A DNA stretch of 64,000 nucleotides from NCBI RefSeq assembly GCF_001437285.1, contig NZ_JQBF01000002.1, positions 124,001 through 188,000 of the forward strand. Direction: 5' to 3'. Position 1 is the first letter of the stretch, and every line of letters starts with the position of its first letter. Below the pieces are notes generated by a model. That model was not told where the DNA came from, searched no databases, and saw only the letters and a list, made by a program, of their open reading frames with translations. Shown piece after piece: positions 46,343-57,131 of the stretch. Source of the stretch: Pediococcus pentosaceus. Lineage in GTDB: Bacteria > Bacillota > Bacilli > Lactobacillales > Lactobacillaceae. The position numbers were made by a program, and so were the translations under genes.

Positions 46343-49300
46343 GTGAGTTTGTCAGAAAATGAACAATTCAGAGTTTTATTAGAGCAAATTGATTTGTTGG
46401 ATAATGCTGAATTAAAAGATGGTTCAATCAAAGATTTAACTGTGCACTCCAATTCCAAGCGTTGGACGTTTAGTTTTGAGTTTAATGATATTTTACCTTT
46501 ACAAGTCTTTGTTGAATTTCATCATCAATTGGTTAATACGTTTGGGGCAATAGCTCAAATTGATTTTTCAATTGATACTATAAATAAAAATAATGTTGCA
46601 ACCCATGCAACCGATTATTGGGATTGGATTATCAAGAATAGTGGTATTCAATCATCACTTCTACAAGTGTTATGTGATAAGTCGATTCCAGAGTTTAAAG
46701 ATGGACAATTAGTTGTCAAAGTAGATAATCAAATTACTAAGAACTTTCTCAATGACGATGTTTTGCAGACTCTTAGTAATACGTATCAAAAAGTTGGTTT
46801 TGGTCCGATTAAAATTAAACCTACAATCGATGACAATACTGCTCAAGAACGTTTGCAAGCTTATCATGAAGAAAAAATTAAACGTGATCAAGCCATTGTT
46901 CAAAAAGCGACTGAGGCAATTAAAAAAGCTGAAAGTAAAAAGAAAGCTTCTGATAAAGCGATGCCTGAATTTAATGGTAAAGTACAAATGGGTAAACCAA
47001 TTAATGGTAAGGACAATATTGTTCAGTTGAGAGATATTACCCAAGAAGAACGTTCGGTGGCCATTGAAGGGTATATTTTTGACGCAGAAGTTAAGACTCT
47101 TCGTTCAGAGCGTCAACTTTTAATCTTTAAGGTAACGGACTATACATCGTCTATTACCATCAAGAAGTTTTCTCGTAATGAGGCCGATGAACAATTATTC
47201 TCGGCCATTAAAAAAGGTTTGTGGGTTAGAGTTCGCGGAAGTATTCAAGAAGATAGTTTTATGAAAGATCTAACGATGAATGCTTACGATATCATGGAAG
47301 TCGACCACGCTGATCGACAAGATACAGCAACTGATAAAAGAGTTGAATTACACTTACACACTAATATGAGTACGATGGATGCTACTAACGGAATTAGCGA
47401 TTTGGTAGGACAAGCTGCTAAGTGGGGGCATCCGGCGGTTGCAGTCACAGATCACGCTGGATTACAAGCTTTCCCTGAAGCCCATGCAGCTGGTAAAAAA
47501 AATGGTATTAAAACACTTTTCGGTGTTGAAGCTAATCTAGTTGATGATGGAGTTCCAATTGGCTATAACAGTGAACATCGCCCATTGAAGGGCGGCAAAT
47601 ATGTAATCTTTGATGTGGAAACTACGGGTTTGTCTGCAATTTATGACAAGGTGATTGAACTATCGGCGGTCAAAATGGAAAATGGAAATGTAATTGATCA
47701 GTTCGAAGAATTTATTGATCCGGGTTTTCCTCTTTCGGAAACTACAATTAATCTGACTAGTATCACGGACGAAATAGTACGTGGTTCAATGTCTGAAAAA
47801 GAAGTTTTCACCAAATTTAGAGAATTTTATGAAGATGCTATTATTGTGGGACATAATGTAACTTTTGATATTGGTTTTATGAATACAGGTTACCTCCGAC
47901 ATGGAATGGAAGAAATAAAAAATCCCATAATTGATACTTTAACGTTAGCGCGGTTCTTGTATCCTACTCTGAAAGGTTATCGTTTAAACACTTTGGCTAA
48001 AAAATTTGGGGTAGCACTCGAACATCATCATCGGGCTATCTATGATTCAGAAACTACAGGACATTTGTGTTATCTCTTCTTAAAAGATGCCGAAGAACGT
48101 TATGGGATTGAATATCATGATCAACTAAATGATCACATGACTGAAAATGAAGCATATAAACATGCACGGCCAAGTCATGCCATTTTAATTGCTAAGACCC
48201 AAGCAGGTTTAAAAAATCTTTTTAAATTAGTATCAATGTCAAATGTTAAATATTACTATCGTGTACCTCGAATTCCTCGCTCTGAGTTAGAAAAATTACG
48301 CGAGGGGATTATTGTCGGTTCTGCTTGTTCTAGCGGGGATGTTTTTACGGCGATGATGCAAAAAGGATATGCTGATGCACGGCGAAAGGCTAAATTCTAT
48401 GATTACTTGGAAGTAATGCCTAAACCGGTTTATCAACCATTAATCGAACAAGAATTAGTTAGTGATAATAAGAAGTTAGAGGAAATCATTGCCAATATTG
48501 TTAAATTAGGTGAGGATCTAGATATTCCAGTAGTCGCAACGGGAGATGTTCATTATCTCAATCCGCAAGATTATATCTACCGTAAAATTTTAATTAATTC
48601 GCAAGGTGGGGCTAATCCTTTAAATCGTTCAGAATTGCCTGATGTTCATTTTAGAACTACCGATGAAATGCTGGAAGACTTTGCTTTCTTGGGTCCAGAA
48701 GTAGCACACAAGATTGTTGTCGAAAATTCGAATAAAATCGCTGATAGTGTAGATGACGGAATTAGCCCAGTTAAAGATAAGTTGTATACACCTAAAATGC
48801 CAGGTGCTGAAGACCGAATCAAACAGCTTTCGATGGATCGGGCACATGCTTTGTACGGTGAAGTATTACCGGAAATTGTTCAAGAACGATTAGATAAAGA
48901 ATTGACTAGTATCATTGGAAATGGTTTCTCCGTAATTTATCTGATTGCTCAGCGCCTAGTGCATAAGAGTAATAAAGATGGTTATTTAGTTGGGTCGCGT
49001 GGATCAGTTGGTTCTAGTTTTGTTGCTACAATGTCTGGAATTACAGAAGTTAATCCATTACCGCCTCATTATCGATGCCCTAAGTGTCAATATTCGTTCT
49101 TCTATACCAAGGGTGAATATGGTTCTGGATATGACCTTCCAGATAAAGAATGTCCGGAATGTGGAACTTGGATGATTGGTGATGGACAAGATATTCCGTT
49201 TGAAACTTTCCTAGGTTTCAAAGGAGATAAGGTTCCCGATATTGATTTAAATTTCTCGGGAGATTATCAACCTATTGCGCATAATTATATGCAAGTTTTA

Positions 49301-50656
49301 TTTGGTAAAGATAATGTGTTTAGAGCTGGTACAATTGGTACGGTTGCTGATAAAACAGCATTTGGATATGTTAAAGCGTACGAAAGAGATACCAATCAGC
49401 ATTTGCGCGGAGCCGAAATTGAACGTTTGGCTAAGGGCGCAACTGGTGTTAAACGAACGACTGGACAACATCCGGCTGGAATTTTGATTGTTCCTGATTA
49501 TATGGATGTATATGATTTTAGTCCTATTCAATATCCCGCTGATGATCAGACGGCTGCTTGGGAAACGACTCATTTTGATTTTCATTCTATCCATGATAAT
49601 ATTCTGAAAATGGATATTCTGGGACATGATGATCCAACAATGATTCGTAAGCTACAAGATTTATCAGGAATTGATCCAGAGACCATTCCAACTGATGACC
49701 CCGGGGTGATGAAAATTTTCTCTGGCCCAGAAGTTTTAGGCGTTGATGAAAATCAAATTCAATCTAAAACAGGAACTTTAGGAATCCCTGAGTTTGGTAC
49801 GCGATTTGTGCGAGGAATGTTGGAAGAAACCCATCCAACTAGTTATTCAGAGCTTCTCCAAATTTCTGGATTATCACATGGTACTGATGTTTGGTTAGGG
49901 AATGCCGAAGAATTGATCAAGGCGGGTACCGTAACTTTGAAAGAAGTTATTGGTTGTCGTGATAATATTATGATGGATTTAATTCATTATGGTTTAGATT
50001 CACAGTCCTCCTTCCAAATTATGGAGAGTGTGCGTAAGGGAAAGGGAATTCCAGAAGGCTATGAAGATAAGATGCGTGCGGCTAATGTTCCCGATTGGTA
50101 CATTGAATCTTGTGGAAAGATTAAATATATGTTCCCACGGGCGCATGCTTCAGCCTATGTTTTAATGGCCTTACGAATTGCCTACTTTAAGGTTTATTAT
50201 CCATTGGTTTATTACGCAGCATATTTCACGGTACGAGCAGATGACTTTGACATTGTTTCGATGGCACGCGGGAAAGAATCCCTCAAAAATCGCATGCAAG
50301 AAATTAATGATAAAGGTAACGATGCGTCGACAAAGGAAAAAAATCTCCTAACCGTGTTAGAATTAGCTAACGAAATGTTAGAACGTGGTTTTGAATTCAA
50401 AATGATTGATATTGAAAAATCAGATGCTGAAGAATGGTTAATTGAAGGCAAGTCCTTAATTGCACCATTTAATGCTTTACCAGGTTTAGGATTGAACGTT
50501 GCTAAACAAATCGTGGCTGCGCGAGCAGACAAGCCATTCCTTTCCAAAGAAGACTTGTCAAAGCGGGGACATGTTTCGCAAACTTTAATTGATTTCATGA
50601 CTGAGAACAACGTTTTATCGGAGTTGCCGGATGAAAATCAGCTTAGTTTATTCTGA
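46343..50656 (+). CDS. polC: DNA polymerase III alpha subunit, PolC type
   Basis: Replicative polymerase of low-GC Gram-positives. Order: N-terminal domain, OB fold, PHP domain ([10 protein letters not shown]) interrupted by a DEDDh proofreading exonuclease (FDVETTGL with D424 and E426), polymerase core with [10 protein letters not shown] (D966, D968), a zinc ribbon (CPKC...CPEC, about 913-943) and a C-terminal duplex-binding end. 1437 residues. GTG start at 46343 after AGGGGG. Confidence 0.98.
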   Translation: MSLSENEQFRVLLEQIDLLDNAELKDGSIKDLTVHSNSKRWTFSFEFNDILPLQVFVEFHHQLVNTFGAIAQIDFSIDTINKNNVATHATDYWDWIIKNSGIQSSLLQVLCDKSIPEFKDGQLVVKVDNQITKNFLNDDVLQTLSNTYQKVGFGPIKIKPTIDDNTAQERLQAYHEEKIKRDQAIVQKATEAIKKAESKKKASDKAMPEFNGKVQMGKPINGKDNIVQLRDITQEERSVAIEGYIFDAEVKTLRSERQLLIFKVTDYTSSITIKKFSRNEADEQLFSAIKKGLWVRVRGSIQEDSFMKDLTMNAYDIMEVDHADRQDTATDKRVELHLHTNMSTMDATNGISDLVGQAAKWGHPAVAVTDHAGLQAFPEAHAAGKKNGIKTLFGVEANLVDDGVPIGYNSEHRPLKGGKYVIFDVETTGLSAIYDKVIELSAVKMENGNVIDQFEEFIDPGFPLSETTINLTSITDEIVRGSMSEKEVFTKFREFYEDAIIVGHNVTFDIGFMNTGYLRHGMEEIKNPIIDTLTLARFLYPTLKGYRLNTLAKKFGVALEHHHRAIYDSETTGHLCYLFLKDAEERYGIEYHDQLNDHMTENEAYKHARPSHAILIAKTQAGLKNLFKLVSMSNVKYYYRVPRIPRSELEKLREGIIVGSACSSGDVFTAMMQKGYADARRKAKFYDYLEVMPKPVYQPLIEQELVSDNKKLEEIIANIVKLGEDLDIPVVATGDVHYLNPQDYIYRKILINSQGGANPLNRSELPDVHFRTTDEMLEDFAFLGPEVAHKIVVENSNKIADSVDDGISPVKDKLYTPKMPGAEDRIKQLSMDRAHALYGEVLPEIVQERLDKELTSIIGNGFSVIYLIAQRLVHKSNKDGYLVGSRGSVGSSFVATMSGITEVNPLPPHYRCPKCQYSFFYTKGEYGSGYDLPDKECPECGTWMIGDGQDIPFETFLGFKGDKVPDIDLNFSGDYQPIAHNYMQVLFGKDNVFRAGTIGTVADKTAFGYVKAYERDTNQHLRGAEIERLAKGATGVKRTTGQHPAGILIVPDYMDVYDFSPIQYPADDQTAAWETTHFDFHSIHDNILKMDILGHDDPTMIRKLQDLSGIDPETIPTDDPGVMKIFSGPEVLGVDENQIQSKTGTLGIPEFGTRFVRGMLEETHPTSYSELLQISGLSHGTDVWLGNAEELIKAGTVTLKEVIGCRDNIMMDLIHYGLDSQSSFQIMESVRKGKGIPEGYEDKMRAANVPDWYIESCGKIKYMFPRAHASAYVLMALRIAYFKVYYPLVYYAAYFTVRADDFDIVSMARGKESLKNRMQEINDKGNDASTKEKNLLTVLELANEMLERGFEFKMIDIEKSDAEEWLIEGKSLIAPFNALPGLGLNVAKQIVAARADKPFLSKEDLSKRGHVSQTLIDFMTENNVLSELPDENQLSLF

Positions 50657-50660
50657 TGAT

Positions 50661-50689
50661 TTGCAAAAATGCCCATATAATGGTATATT
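50661..50689 (+). promoter_or_regulatory. Promoter of the rimP-nusA-infB operon
   Basis: TTGCAA (50661-50666), 17 bases, TATATT (50684-50689) with TGG before it (extended -10). It begins just after the polC stop. Confidence 0.8.
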
Positions 50690-50717
50690 CAGAGTAGTAA
50701 TTTGATACTCGTTAATT

Positions 50718-50745
50718 GAGTGAGCAGCGATGCTCGCTCTTTTTA
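50718..50745 (+). terminator. Leader terminator/attenuator ahead of rimP
   Basis: GAGTGAGC (50718-50725) pairs with GCTCGCTC (50732-50739) with one G-U, followed by five T. It lies downstream of the operon promoter and before rimP, so it could serve both as polC terminator and as operon attenuator. ACTC at 50707-50710 can pair with GAGT and so compete with the stem. Confidence 0.7.
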
Positions 50746-50775
50746 TTGGCAAAATATAATTCTGGAGGTTCAAGT

Positions 50776-51252
50776 TTGAGTAACAATGTTATTGAAAAGG
50801 TGACAGAATTAGTCCAACCAATTACTGATCGCCATAATTTTGAACTTGTTGAAGTTGAATTTGTAAAAGAAGGTCAAGGTTGGTTCCTAAGAGTCTATAT
50901 TGACAAAGTTGGTGGCATTAACATCGAAGAATGTGCCATGGTCAGTGATGAGCTAAGTGAAATTTTGGACGCACAAGATCCAGATCCAATTCCACAAGCT
51001 TATTTCTTAGAAGTGTCTTCTCCAGGGGCTGAACGACCTTTAAAAACGAAGGAAGATCTTACGAGATCAATTGGTGAATATATCCATATCTCACTATATG
51101 CATCGATTAATAAGCAAAAAGTTTTCGAAGGTTACCTTAAAAGCTTTGAAAATGATGAAATTGTTTTGGACTATTTAGATAAGACTAGACATAAAGAACT
51201 TAAAGTAACGTATGATCAGGTTGCATTTGCTAGATTAGCAATCAAGATTTAG
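50776..51252 (+). CDS. rimP: Ribosome maturation factor RimP
   Basis: 30S assembly factor. N-terminal alpha/beta domain ([33 protein letters not shown]) and C-terminal SH3-like barrel, with [14 protein letters not shown] at the junction. A TTG start at 50776, nine bases after GGAGG, gives the normal 158 residues; in-frame codons from 50716 run through the leader hairpin. First gene of the nusA-infB operon. Confidence 0.96.
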   Translation: MSNNVIEKVTELVQPITDRHNFELVEVEFVKEGQGWFLRVYIDKVGGINIEECAMVSDELSEILDAQDPDPIPQAYFLEVSSPGAERPLKTKEDLTRSIGEYIHISLYASINKQKVFEGYLKSFENDEIVLDYLDKTRHKELKVTYDQVAFARLAIKI

Positions 51253-51265
51253 AGGAGAGTTTAAA

Positions 51266-52354
51266 ATGAGTAAAGAAATGATTACCGCTCTTGATATCTT
51301 AGAAAAAGAAAAGGGAATCAAAAAAGAAGTTATCGTTGAAGCACTTGAAGCTGCATTAGTTTCGGCATTCAAGCGTAATTACGGACAGGCTCAAAACGTT
51401 GAAGTAGAATTTAATGATCGTAAAGGTGATATTCATGTTTACGCCGTTAAAAAAGTTGTTGAAGAAGTTGAAGATGATCAATTGGAAGTTAGTTTAGCTG
51501 ACGCCTTGATGATCAATCGAGCATACGAATTAGATGATGAAATCAGATTTGAAGTTACTCCTAAAAACTTTGGCCGAATTGCAGCTCAAACTGCTAAACA
51601 AGTTATTATGCAACGGGTTCGCGAAGCTGAACGTGGTGTAATTTACGAAAAGTATGGTCAATACGAAGATGAAATTGTTACAGGCGAAGTATCACACCGT
51701 GATAATCGTTACGTATATGTTGACTTGGGTGGGGTCGAAGCTGTGATGGCTAAGTCAGACCAAATCCCAGGTGAACAATATGAACCTCATGATCATATTA
51801 AAGTTTATATTACGAAGGTGGAAAATAACGGTAAGGGACCTCAAATTTTTGCTTCAAGAACGGATTCGGGACTTTTGAAACGGCTCTTTGAACAAGAAGT
51901 TCCTGAAGTTTATGATGGAACGGTCGAGATTATGTCGATTGCTCGTGAAGCTGGTGATCGTGCTAAAATTGCGGTACGTTCTAATGATCCTGATATTGAT
52001 GCAGTTGGGACATGTGTGGGTGCTAAGGGCCAACGTGTTCAAACGATTGTCAATGAACTTCATGGTGAAAACATGGATATCATTGAATGGAAAGAGGACC
52101 CAGCAGAATATATAGCTAATGCTTTGAAACCTTCTGAAGTTATTGACGTATTATTTAATGAAGAAGATGAAAATTACTGCATGGTAATCGTTCCAGATTA
52201 CCAACTTTCATTAGCAATTGGTCGTCGTGGACAAAATGCGCGTTTAGCTGCTAAACTTGTTAACTTCAAGATTGACATCAAATCGGAAACAGATGCATCA
52301 GAATATGCTGAAGAAGAAGATTCTGAAGAAAGTACAGAAGAAACCGCTGAATAA
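51266..52354 (+). CDS. nusA: Transcription termination/antitermination protein NusA
   Basis: Binds RNA polymerase and controls pausing and termination. N-terminal polymerase-binding domain (about 1-125), S1 domain (about 135-200), KH domains (about 210-345, VGAKGQRVQTIV and IGRRGQNARLA), and a short acidic tail. 362 residues, the Gram-positive form without the extra C-terminal repeats. AGAGGAG precedes the ATG. It may regulate its own operon through the leader terminator. Confidence 0.97.
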   Translation: MSKEMITALDILEKEKGIKKEVIVEALEAALVSAFKRNYGQAQNVEVEFNDRKGDIHVYAVKKVVEEVEDDQLEVSLADALMINRAYELDDEIRFEVTPKNFGRIAAQTAKQVIMQRVREAERGVIYEKYGQYEDEIVTGEVSHRDNRYVYVDLGGVEAVMAKSDQIPGEQYEPHDHIKVYITKVENNGKGPQIFASRTDSGLLKRLFEQEVPEVYDGTVEIMSIAREAGDRAKIAVRSNDPDIDAVGTCVGAKGQRVQTIVNELHGENMDIIEWKEDPAEYIANALKPSEVIDVLFNEEDENYCMVIVPDYQLSLAIGRRGQNARLAAKLVNFKIDIKSETDASEYAEEEDSEESTEETAE

Positions 52355-52375
52355 ACCATTGGAGGTGTGTTCTTG

Positions 52376-52669
52376 ATGAAAACCAGAAAAATACCAATGC
52401 GTAAAGACATTGTGACAAATCAAATGTTTCCTAAAAAGGAACTCGTGCGAGTTGTCAAAAATAAGGAAAACGAAGTAGCTATTGATCCGACGGGTAAAGC
52501 TGCAGGACGAGGCGCTTATATTGGATTAGATGTCGAAATTGCTAAAAAGGCAAAAAAGAAGCGAACTTTTGATCAAGCGTTTAAAATTAAAGTTGACGAC
52601 CAGTTCTACGATGACTTAATTGCTTATGTTGATCATCAGCAAGCACGAAAAGAGTTATTTGGTAAGTAA
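52376..52669 (+). CDS. ylxR: YlxR family RNA-binding/regulatory protein
   Basis: A 97-residue protein of DUF448: RKIPMRKDIVTNQMFPKKEL at the start and GRGAYIG in the middle. Family members fold like RNA-binding proteins and have been linked to RNase P and transcription control; role not settled. The ATG at 52376, ten bases after GGAGG, is chosen over the GTG at 52367 and TTG at 52373. Conserved between nusA and infB. Confidence 0.92.
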   Translation: MKTRKIPMRKDIVTNQMFPKKELVRVVKNKENEVAIDPTGKAAGRGAYIGLDVEIAKKAKKKRTFDQAFKIKVDDQFYDDLIAYVDHQQARKELFGK

Positions 52670-52972
52670 ATGATTAAAGAAAATATTAGTAAATATCTCG
52701 GATTGATGCGCCGTTCAGGTAACTTGGTTACTGGTCAAGAACTAGTACTCAGTTCAATTCGTAGTCAGAAAGCCAAATTCGTTCTGGTAACAGAAGATAT
52801 TGGCGAGTCCTCAAAGAAAAAAATTATTGATAAGTGTCATTTTTACGAAGTTCCATTCACTATTTTGGGAACTAAAGAAGATCTTTCCAAAGCAATTGGG
52901 CAGGAAAGATCGGTAGTGGCGACTGAAAATAATGGTTTTGCAAAGGGGTTACTAAAGAAAATAAATGAATAG
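52670..52972 (+). CDS. ylxQ: L7Ae-like ribosomal protein YlxQ
   Basis: A 100-residue L7Ae/L30e fold protein: LGLMRRSGNLVTGQELVLSS, AKFVLVTEDIGESS and VPFTILGTKEDLSKAIG. Bacterial L7Ae-like proteins bind kink-turn RNA; the target of YlxQ is not known. The ATG follows the ylxR stop directly, with no gap, indicating coupled translation. Confidence 0.92.
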   Translation: MIKENISKYLGLMRRSGNLVTGQELVLSSIRSQKAKFVLVTEDIGESSKKKIIDKCHFYEVPFTILGTKEDLSKAIGQERSVVATENNGFAKGLLKKINE

Positions 52973-52984
52973 GAGCGTGAAACG

Positions 52985-55723
52985 ATGGGCAAAAAAAGAA
53001 TTTATGAATTAGCCAAAGAAATCAACGTTTCGAGTAAAGATATTATTGAAAAGGCGCAGGCCGATGGTCTTGATGTAAAAAACCATATGTCGACGCTAGA
53101 CGATGCTTCTGAAAAGCATTTACGCAATGCTTTCAAAAAAAATACTACTACAAACAAACCGGAAGAAAAACGGACACCTAAATTCCGTTCAAGCAAAACT
53201 GGTAAAACTGTGGTTAAGAAAAGCGACCATCCAGCAGCTGATGGAACGAAGGGTATTCAAAGATTGAAATCATCAAATAATGAAAGTACTACAAGAAACA
53301 ATAACAATAACAAAAATGGCAACCAAAACCGTAATAATACAAATGGTCGTCCAAACAATAACCAAAATCGTCCAAACAACAATCGTAATGGTAATCGTCC
53401 TAACCAACCTAAGCGCGATGAAAAACAAGATCGAATTCGTGCTTCAGTAGCAGAGGCTGCCCGTATGGCTGCTCAAGCTAACCGCGAAATTGCTAACGAG
53501 AAGCCCCAAGCTAATCGTCAACGCACGAATAGCGCTAAGCCGGGTGAACAACGTCGGGAAGGTCGTAATAACCAAAATCGTCCAAACAACAATAATCGTA
53601 ACGGTAACAATGTAAATCGTACGAATAATAATAATCGTCCAAACAATAACAATCGTAACAATGAAAATCGTCCAAGTCGTCCAAATAATACTAATCAGAC
53701 GACTAATAATCGCCCAACTAACAATACAACTAGACCAGCTGCTCCAGCAGCTACGACAGCTAATAATAGTGGTGAAAAGAAGCAAGATCGTTTCAGCGGA
53801 CGTAACAACAATTCTAGGGGTGGGAACCGTTTTGGAAATAATCAAAACCGTCCCTTTAATAAAGAAAACCGTAAGAACAAAAAGAGAAATAGAAAAGCTA
53901 AACGCGATGGGCGGATGAAGGAAACAACTAACAAAGTTGTTACTGTTCGTAAGGAACGTCCATTGCCAGATGTATTAGAATACAGCGAAGGTATCAATGT
54001 AGCAGAGATTGCTAAGAAGATTCATCGTGAACCAGCAGAAATTATCAAGAAATTGTTCATGATGGGTGTAATGGTTAACCAAAATCAATCACTTGATAAT
54101 GATACAGTGGAACTTCTAGCAGCCGATTATGGAATCGAAGCTCAACAAAAAGTTGAAGTTGATATTTCAGATATTGATAAGATTTTTGAAGACGAAGAAA
54201 AGAATACAACTAACCTTGTATCACGCCCTCCAGTTGTTACTATCATGGGACACGTTGACCATGGTAAGACAACCTTACTTGATAAACTTCGTCATAGTCA
54301 TATCACTGAAGGAGAAGCCGGTGGTATTACTCAAGGAATCGGTGCTTACCAACTTAAGCATGATGATAAGTTGATTACTTTCCTTGATACTCCTGGTCAT
54401 GCGGCCTTTACTGAAATGCGTGCTCGTGGTGCTGATGTTACGGATATTACAATCTTAGTTGTCGCTGCTGATGACGGTGTAATGCCGCAAACTATTGAAG
54501 CTATCAACCATGCTAAGGCTGCTAATGTTCCAATTATCGTCGCCGTTAACAAGATTGATAAGCAAGGAGCAAATCCTAACCATGTTATGGAACAATTGAC
54601 TGAATATGGTCTTATTCCTGAATCATGGGGTGGAGACACAATTTTCGTTGAAATTTCAGCTAAATTAGGTCAAAATATCGATGAATTACTTGATATGATT
54701 TTACTTCAAGCAGAAGTTCTAGAACTTAAAGCTAACCCAGATCAAAATGCTGCTGGATCAGTAATTGAAGCTCAATTGGATCCTGGTAAAGGTTCTATTG
54801 CAACAATCTTAGTTCAACAAGGTACAATGCACGTTGGTGATCCAATTGTTATTGGTAACACCTTTGGACGGATTCGAACAATGGTTAACGAACATGGTCG
54901 TCGAGTGAAAGAAGCTACTCCATCAACACCAGTAGAAATTACTGGTTTAAATGGTGTTCCAGAAGCCGGTGATCGTTTCGTAGTCTTTGATGACGAAAAA
55001 TCAGCTCGTGCAGCTGGTGAAGAACGTGCTAAACGTGCTCAAATGGAAGAACGTAAACGTAGCAACCATGTTACTTTGGATAATCTCTTTGATTCCCTTA
55101 AAGAAGGCGAAATGAAGAAGGTTGACATCATTATCAAGGCTGATGTTCAAGGCTCTGTAGAAGCTTTAGCTGATAGTTTACAAAAGATTGAAGTTGAGGG
55201 TGTTCGAGTTAATATCATTCATAAGGCCGTTGGAGCTATTAACGAAAGTGACGTTACCCTTGCAGCTGCAAGTAATGCGATTATCATTGGTTTCAATGTT
55301 CGCCCAACAGCTCAAGCTAAACAAATGGCTGACTCTGAAGATGTTGATATTCGTCTCCATCGTGTTATCTATAACGCAATCGATGAAGTTGAATCAGCAA
55401 TGAAGGGAATGCTTGAACCAGTTTACGAAGAAGAAATTATTGGTCAAGTTGACATTCGCGAAACTTACAAGGTTTCTCGTGTGGGTACAATTGCTGGTGG
55501 TTTTGTAACTGAAGGATTTATTACACGTGATTCTGGAGTACGTTTGATTCGTGATGGTGTAGTTATCTATGAAGGTAAACTAGGTAGTCTTAAACGTTTC
55601 AAGGATGATGTTAAAGAAGTTAAACGAGGATTTGAACTTGGTTTAACGGTTGAAAATTACAATGATATCAAAATTGGTGATGTTATCGAAGCATACCGCA
55701 TGAAAGAAGTACCAGTTGAGTAG
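52985..55723 (+). CDS. infB: Translation initiation factor IF-2
   Basis: GTPase delivering initiator tRNA. N-terminal IF2 domain ([18 protein letters not shown]), a long Asn/Arg-rich low-complexity linker (about residues 95-310), then the G domain with GHVDHGKT (422-429), DTPGHAAF and NKID, and C-terminal beta barrels. 912 residues. The linker DNA has an exact 27-base direct repeat (53357-53383 and 53567-53593). AGGAG precedes the ATG. Confidence 0.98.
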   Translation: MGKKRIYELAKEINVSSKDIIEKAQADGLDVKNHMSTLDDASEKHLRNAFKKNTTTNKPEEKRTPKFRSSKTGKTVVKKSDHPAADGTKGIQRLKSSNNESTTRNNNNNKNGNQNRNNTNGRPNNNQNRPNNNRNGNRPNQPKRDEKQDRIRASVAEAARMAAQANREIANEKPQANRQRTNSAKPGEQRREGRNNQNRPNNNNRNGNNVNRTNNNNRPNNNNRNNENRPSRPNNTNQTTNNRPTNNTTRPAAPAATTANNSGEKKQDRFSGRNNNSRGGNRFGNNQNRPFNKENRKNKKRNRKAKRDGRMKETTNKVVTVRKERPLPDVLEYSEGINVAEIAKKIHREPAEIIKKLFMMGVMVNQNQSLDNDTVELLAADYGIEAQQKVEVDISDIDKIFEDEEKNTTNLVSRPPVVTIMGHVDHGKTTLLDKLRHSHITEGEAGGITQGIGAYQLKHDDKLITFLDTPGHAAFTEMRARGADVTDITILVVAADDGVMPQTIEAINHAKAANVPIIVAVNKIDKQGANPNHVMEQLTEYGLIPESWGGDTIFVEISAKLGQNIDELLDMILLQAEVLELKANPDQNAAGSVIEAQLDPGKGSIATILVQQGTMHVGDPIVIGNTFGRIRTMVNEHGRRVKEATPSTPVEITGLNGVPEAGDRFVVFDDEKSARAAGEERAKRAQMEERKRSNHVTLDNLFDSLKEGEMKKVDIIIKADVQGSVEALADSLQKIEVEGVRVNIIHKAVGAINESDVTLAAASNAIIIGFNVRPTAQAKQMADSEDVDIRLHRVIYNAIDEVESAMKGMLEPVYEEEIIGQVDIRETYKVSRVGTIAGGFVTEGFITRDSGVRLIRDGVVIYEGKLGSLKRFKDDVKEVKRGFELGLTVENYNDIKIGDVIEAYRMKEVPVE
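53357..53593 (+). repeat. Direct repeat in the IF-2 linker coding region
   Basis: Two exact 27-base copies at 53357-53383 and 53567-53593, 210 bases apart and in the same reading frame, encode Asn-Gln-Asn-Arg-Pro-Asn-Asn units. Further shorter AAC/AAT-rich copies lie between. The linker length can change by recombination without breaking the frame. Confidence 0.85.
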
Positions 55724-55739
55724 ATAGGAGGAATCTATT

Positions 55740-56090
55740 ATGGCTCGACAATACCGTTCGGATCGCTTGTCTCAAGAAATTGAAAAAGAAGTGAGTGATA
55801 TCCTTCGTCGTCGTGTGCGTGATCCTCGCGTTGAGGGAGTTACAATCACTGGCGTTGATGTGACAGGTGATTTACAACAAGCAAAAATTTATTACAGTAT
55901 TTTATCTGATAAAGCATCAGATGATCAAAAAACCAAGGCGGGTCTTGAAAAGGCATCTGGTTTAATTCGTAAAGAGTTAGGTAGCCGCCTATCAATTTAC
56001 AAGACACCGGAACTTAGTTTCATCAGAGATGAATCTGTTCAATATGGTGATAAAATTGATCAATTACTCAATAAATTAAATCGTGATTAA
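55740..56090 (+). CDS. rbfA: Ribosome-binding factor A
   Basis: KH-fold cold-shock and 30S maturation factor. 116 residues with RSDRLSQEIEKEVSDILRR at the start, VTITGVDVTGDLQQAKIYYS and the SFIRDES end. TAGGAGG precedes the ATG. Last gene before a terminator; infB-rbfA is a conserved pair. Confidence 0.97.
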   Translation: MARQYRSDRLSQEIEKEVSDILRRRVRDPRVEGVTITGVDVTGDLQQAKIYYSILSDKASDDQKTKAGLEKASGLIRKELGSRLSIYKTPELSFIRDESVQYGDKIDQLLNKLNRD

Positions 56091-56093
56091 TCC

Positions 56094-56125
56094 AAAAGAG
56101 TATGCTTAATGGCATGCTCTTTTTT
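56094..56125 (+). terminator. Terminator after rbfA
   Basis: A 12-bp stem AAAAGAGTATGC with GCATGCTCTTTT (one G-U), 6-base loop, six T. Confidence 0.9.
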
Positions 56126-56154
56126 GTTTGGACCTAAATAAATAGGACGAAATC

Positions 56155-56183
56155 TTTTTAATACGATATAAGTAATGTAAAAT
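56155..56183 (+). promoter_or_regulatory. Possible promoter of truB-ribF
   Basis: TTTTTA (56155-56160), 17 bases, TAAAAT (56178-56183). The -35 is weak. Confidence 0.45.
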
Positions 56184-56228
56184 GGCTATGAAGAGTGCAT
56201 TTTAAGTACAGAATGAGAGGTTACCAAA

Positions 56229-57128
56229 ATGGATGGAATAATTCCAATTAATAAAGAACGAGGAATGACAAGTCACGATGTTGTTGCCAAGGTTCGAGGT
56301 ATTTTAAGAACTAAAAAAGTTGGTCATAGTGGAACCCTTGATCCTAGTGTTGACGGAGTTTTACCAATTTGTGTTGGCAGAGCTACGAAAGTTGTGGACT
56401 ATTTAATGGGATTTGGAAAAGTTTATCAAGGTTCAATTACGTTAGGTTTCTCAACTACTACGGAAGATCTAGATGGTGAAGTAGTTGAAACCAAAAAACT
56501 TGATAAACCATTAACGAACGAACAAATTAATCAAACTTTGACTGCAATGACAGGAACTTTAGTTCAAATTCCACCCATGTATTCCGCAGTAAAGGTTAAG
56601 GGTCGCAAGTTATATGAATATGCCCGCGCTGGTGAGACGGTAGAACGTCCTCAGCGTCAAATTAAGGTTTATGATTTTGTTCAAACTCGCCCATCAATTT
56701 TTGATGCAGAAAAGGGACAACAAACTATTTATTTCAAGGTTAGTTGTGGCAAGGGGACGTATGTGAGAACTTTAGCAGTTGATTTTGGTCGTCATTTTGG
56801 ATTACCAGCGGTGATGTCTGATTTAAGTCGCTTGGCTAGTGGGGGATTCAAAATTGAGGAATGCCTGACGTTATCCGACTTAGAACAAGCACGAGATGAA
56901 GATCGTTTATCGACGGTTATTCAGCCTTTAGATCGGGCCTTGGATAACTTTAATACAATTACAATTTCAGATGTTGAATGGGAAATTGTTAAAAATGGAG
57001 GATTTTTGAATCGTCCGCAAACTGATGAAATCATAGCTTTAAAATATAATGGGAATATTCAGGCGTTATATCAGTATGATACAAATCGTCAAAACTATAT
57101 TCCTAAAAAAATGTTGTTGGTGAGATAG
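56229..57128 (+). CDS. truB: tRNA pseudouridine(55) synthase
   Basis: Makes the T-loop pseudouridine of tRNAs. Starts with MDGIIPINKERGMTSHDVV; catalytic D38 in GTLDPSVDGVLP; KVYQGSITLG and SCGKGTYVRTL are conserved. 299 residues. AGAGG precedes the ATG. ribF follows after three bases. Confidence 0.97.
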   Translation: MDGIIPINKERGMTSHDVVAKVRGILRTKKVGHSGTLDPSVDGVLPICVGRATKVVDYLMGFGKVYQGSITLGFSTTTEDLDGEVVETKKLDKPLTNEQINQTLTAMTGTLVQIPPMYSAVKVKGRKLYEYARAGETVERPQRQIKVYDFVQTRPSIFDAEKGQQTIYFKVSCGKGTYVRTLAVDFGRHFGLPAVMSDLSRLASGGFKIEECLTLSDLEQARDEDRLSTVIQPLDRALDNFNTITISDVEWEIVKNGGFLNRPQTDEIIALKYNGNIQALYQYDTNRQNYIPKKMLLVR

Positions 57129-57131
57129 AAA

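Noticed and set aside
53280-53720. Short regular repeats that could suggest a CRISPR array
   Set aside because: Repeats are coding, in frame, uneven in spacing and encode Asn-Arg-Pro units; no spacers or cas genes.
53444-53845. 133-codon minus-strand frame rich in Ile/Thr/Val
   Set aside because: Reverse complement of the AAC/AAT-rich infB linker, which yields such frames automatically.
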